A DNA stretch of 5,690 nucleotides from an uncultured Actinomyces sp. (GTDB lineage: Bacteria; Actinomycetota; Actinomycetes; Actinomycetales; Actinomycetaceae): the NCBI GenBank assembly GCA_900554605.1, contig USHU01000082.1, positions 1 through 5,690 on the forward strand, read 5' to 3'. Under the pieces are notes generated by a model. The model did not search any database and was not told the DNA's origin. It was given only the letters and a program-made list of their open reading frames with translations. This document shows positions 4,431-5,690 of the stretch, one piece after another; the stretch's first letter is position 1; each line of letters starts with the position of its first letter. The position numbers and the translations under genes were made by a program.

Positions 4431-5690
4431 ATGAATAACGATGCTACGCGTGCACACGTGCTGCGTGCTTCAGTTGCTGGCACGATTGCCTGTGCATTTG
4501 TGGGAGCGGGAGCTCTCACTGTGTTCTCTCCGACGTTACCTGCTGCTCAGGCAGTAGAGGTTGATGTTGTTACTGGCGTGGTGATGGCGAATAGTTCGCA
4601 TCCGCACGGGCCGAACTACGTCTGGGATAACTACGTCATGGATTTCTCTTTCGATACAAGCGGTAAGGCTGTAACCGAAGGGGATACGATTACTGTTCAG
4701 CTGCCTAGTGAACTGCGTACTCGCGCCACCCGCTTTGATGTTGATGATAAGAATGGCGGTGGAACTGCGCTTAATTGTGCAATTCCGGCAGGCGAGGGGC
4801 AATCGCTTAGCTGTGTCTTCACCGACTATGCAAAGCGACATGTGAATATGAAGGGCGATATTCATGTTCTTGCGGATATGACTCGCGAATCGACTTCTGA
4901 TTCTTTTGGCTTCACAATTAATCACACTGTTACGCTGACGACGACTGTGCCCAATGGCAATATCGTGAGGAATACAACCGGGTATGCACCTGTTGATCCC
5001 TACAAGTACGGTTGGCAGCTGCATGATGGCCACAACGATCGTTTTACATGGGAGATTTACCTCCCCGAACGTAATATCACGTCGAATACCATCAACATTA
5101 CTGATACCTTTGACACCTCCTACGGTGGCTACAAGCTGTTTAACGATCCTGCGCCTAATGCTTGGCAGCAAACGCGCTTGTACAAGTGGAATTCATTGGC
5201 TGATTTCAAGGCGGATGTGAACCATCAACATCCCGCACAAAGCGTCAAAATTGGCGGTTCTGTCAATGGTGGAACCTTCACCTTGACTGAGACCGCGGAT
5301 GGCTTTGTTGCTTCTTTCCCGAACTCGAATAGCGATGCCTACTACTTGCTCAAGTACTACACAGAACTCAAGATTCCTGGTTCTGCAACCGTTGGCACCA
5401 GCTTCAAGAATACTGCAGTAGTTAACGGGAAATCGACCGAACGGACTATTGCGATCGAGACTGTTGGATGGGGGGAACTTGAGGGGCAGTTGAAGACAAC
5501 TCCTCCGACGCCCTCTGTGACTACTCCTCCCACGACTGTGCCTTCTCCTTCTGAGTCAACGACTGTTCCCTCGCCGAGTGTGAGTACGACGCTTCCTCCG
5601 AAGAAGAGTCTTGCGCACACTGGTGTGAACCCTGTTCCGGCCATTGGTCTGGGTGCTCTTGGTCTTGCCCTGGGCGTGGCCTTGATGCGT
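4431..5690 (+). CDS. LAHTG wall-anchored MSCRAMM-like adhesin, paralog 3, 3'-truncated by window edge
   Basis: Translated from ATG 4431, the frame is open for 420 codons to the right edge, lacking only the basic tail and stop (perhaps 5-10 codons, by comparison with paralog 2). Signal peptide 1-41 (predicted cut AQA|VE). N2-like domain about 43-170 with PNYVWDN, LPSELRTR (91-98), Cys116, Cys128, FTDY (130-133) and KGD (141-143). N3-like domain about 185-350 with FTWEIYLPE, INITDTFDT, GGYKLFN and a closing ETVGWG. Pro/Ser/Thr stalk about 356-390. LAHTG 394-398 followed by a hydrophobic segment to the edge. The role is inferred to be adhesion at the cell surface, as for its neighbours. Similarity is mosaic: residues about 131-152 and the sorting signal follow paralog 2, while about 153-185 and 304-350 follow paralog 1. 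The gene has its own promoter and leader. The start could instead be GTG 4428, adding one residue. Confidence 0.88.
   Translation, partial: MNNDATRAHVLRASVAGTIACAFVGAGALTVFSPTLPAAQAVEVDVVTGVVMANSSHPHGPNYVWDNYVMDFSFDTSGKAVTEGDTITVQLPSELRTRATRFDVDDKNGGGTALNCAIPAGEGQSLSCVFTDYAKRHVNMKGDIHVLADMTRESTSDSFGFTINHTVTLTTTVPNGNIVRNTTGYAPVDPYKYGWQLHDGHNDRFTWEIYLPERNITSNTINITDTFDTSYGGYKLFNDPAPNAWQQTRLYKWNSLADFKADVNHQHPAQSVKIGGSVNGGTFTLTETADGFVASFPNSNSDAYYLLKYYTELKIPGSATVGTSFKNTAVVNGKSTERTIAIETVGWGELEGQLKTTPPTPSVTTPPTTVPSPSESTTVPSPSVSTTLPPKKSLAHTGVNPVPAIGLGALGLALGVALMR

Larger units (their letters stand above)
899..5690 (+). repeat. Tandem array of three duplicated promoter-plus-adhesin units
   Basis: Units run about 899-2422, 2603-4021 and 4322-5690. 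Promoter positions recur at offsets of 1704 and 1719 bases. Homology covers the upstream element, promoter, leader, signal peptide, both Ig-like domains and the sorting signal; it is weak or absent in the rest of the intergenic DNA and in the stalks. Exact shared runs, such as a 22-base run ending in TACTACACAGAACT (genes 1 and 3, near 1922 and 5347), could support recombination between copies. Confidence 0.85.

Noticed and set aside
4536..5171. 211-codon antisense open frame opposite gene 3
   Set aside because: The sense frame from 4431 is uninterrupted and clearly homologous to its neighbours. The antisense protein has no recognisable features.

Overview
The window looks like chromosomal DNA of a moderate-GC actinobacterium. 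Actinomycetaceae-type genera (Actinomyces, Arcanobacterium and relatives) are my best guess. The reasons are: LAxTG rather than LPxTG sorting signals, extended -10 promoters with no convincing A/T-rich -10 box, AGAAAG ribosome binding sites that match the very 3' end of actinobacterial 16S rRNA, and a strong terminator-like hairpin with no T-tract. The species cannot be fixed from the sequence.

Layout, all on the + strand. (1) Bases 1-770 are the 3' part of a major facilitator superfamily exporter gene, cut by the left edge. (2) Bases 1007-2422, 2711-4021 and 4431-5690 are three paralogous genes for secreted, wall-anchored surface proteins. The third is cut by the right edge only a few codons before its expected stop and has no in-frame stop inside the window. 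Each protein has a signal peptide, two immunoglobulin-like adhesin domains resembling the N2-N3 ligand-binding region of staphylococcal MSCRAMMs (including an FTDY motif), a Pro/Ser/Thr-rich stalk, and a C-terminal LAHTG - hydrophobic segment - basic tail sorting signal.

The repeated unit is larger than the gene. Aligned by eye, the 59 bases ending at the -10 box line up without any gap in front of all three genes. The conserved parts are an A/T-rich element about 53 bases upstream of the -10 box, GCTGA in the spacer, and TGnTAnCnT as extended -10. The leader from the -10 box to the ATG is 49, 49 and 50 bases long, and all three carry an AGAAAG ribosome binding site 10-11 bases before the ATG. 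Leaders 2 and 3 also carry a dyad, GTCAC-N4-GTGAC, which is degenerate in leader 1. Each adhesin therefore seems to be its own transcription unit under a shared regulatory signal.

The three proteins probably act outside the cell in attachment to host or neighbouring-cell ligands, after anchoring by a sortase encoded elsewhere. Shared features worth testing are an RGD/KGD tripeptide, a C-X11-C cysteine pair and mosaic similarity among the copies. The exporter gene shows no functional link to them.
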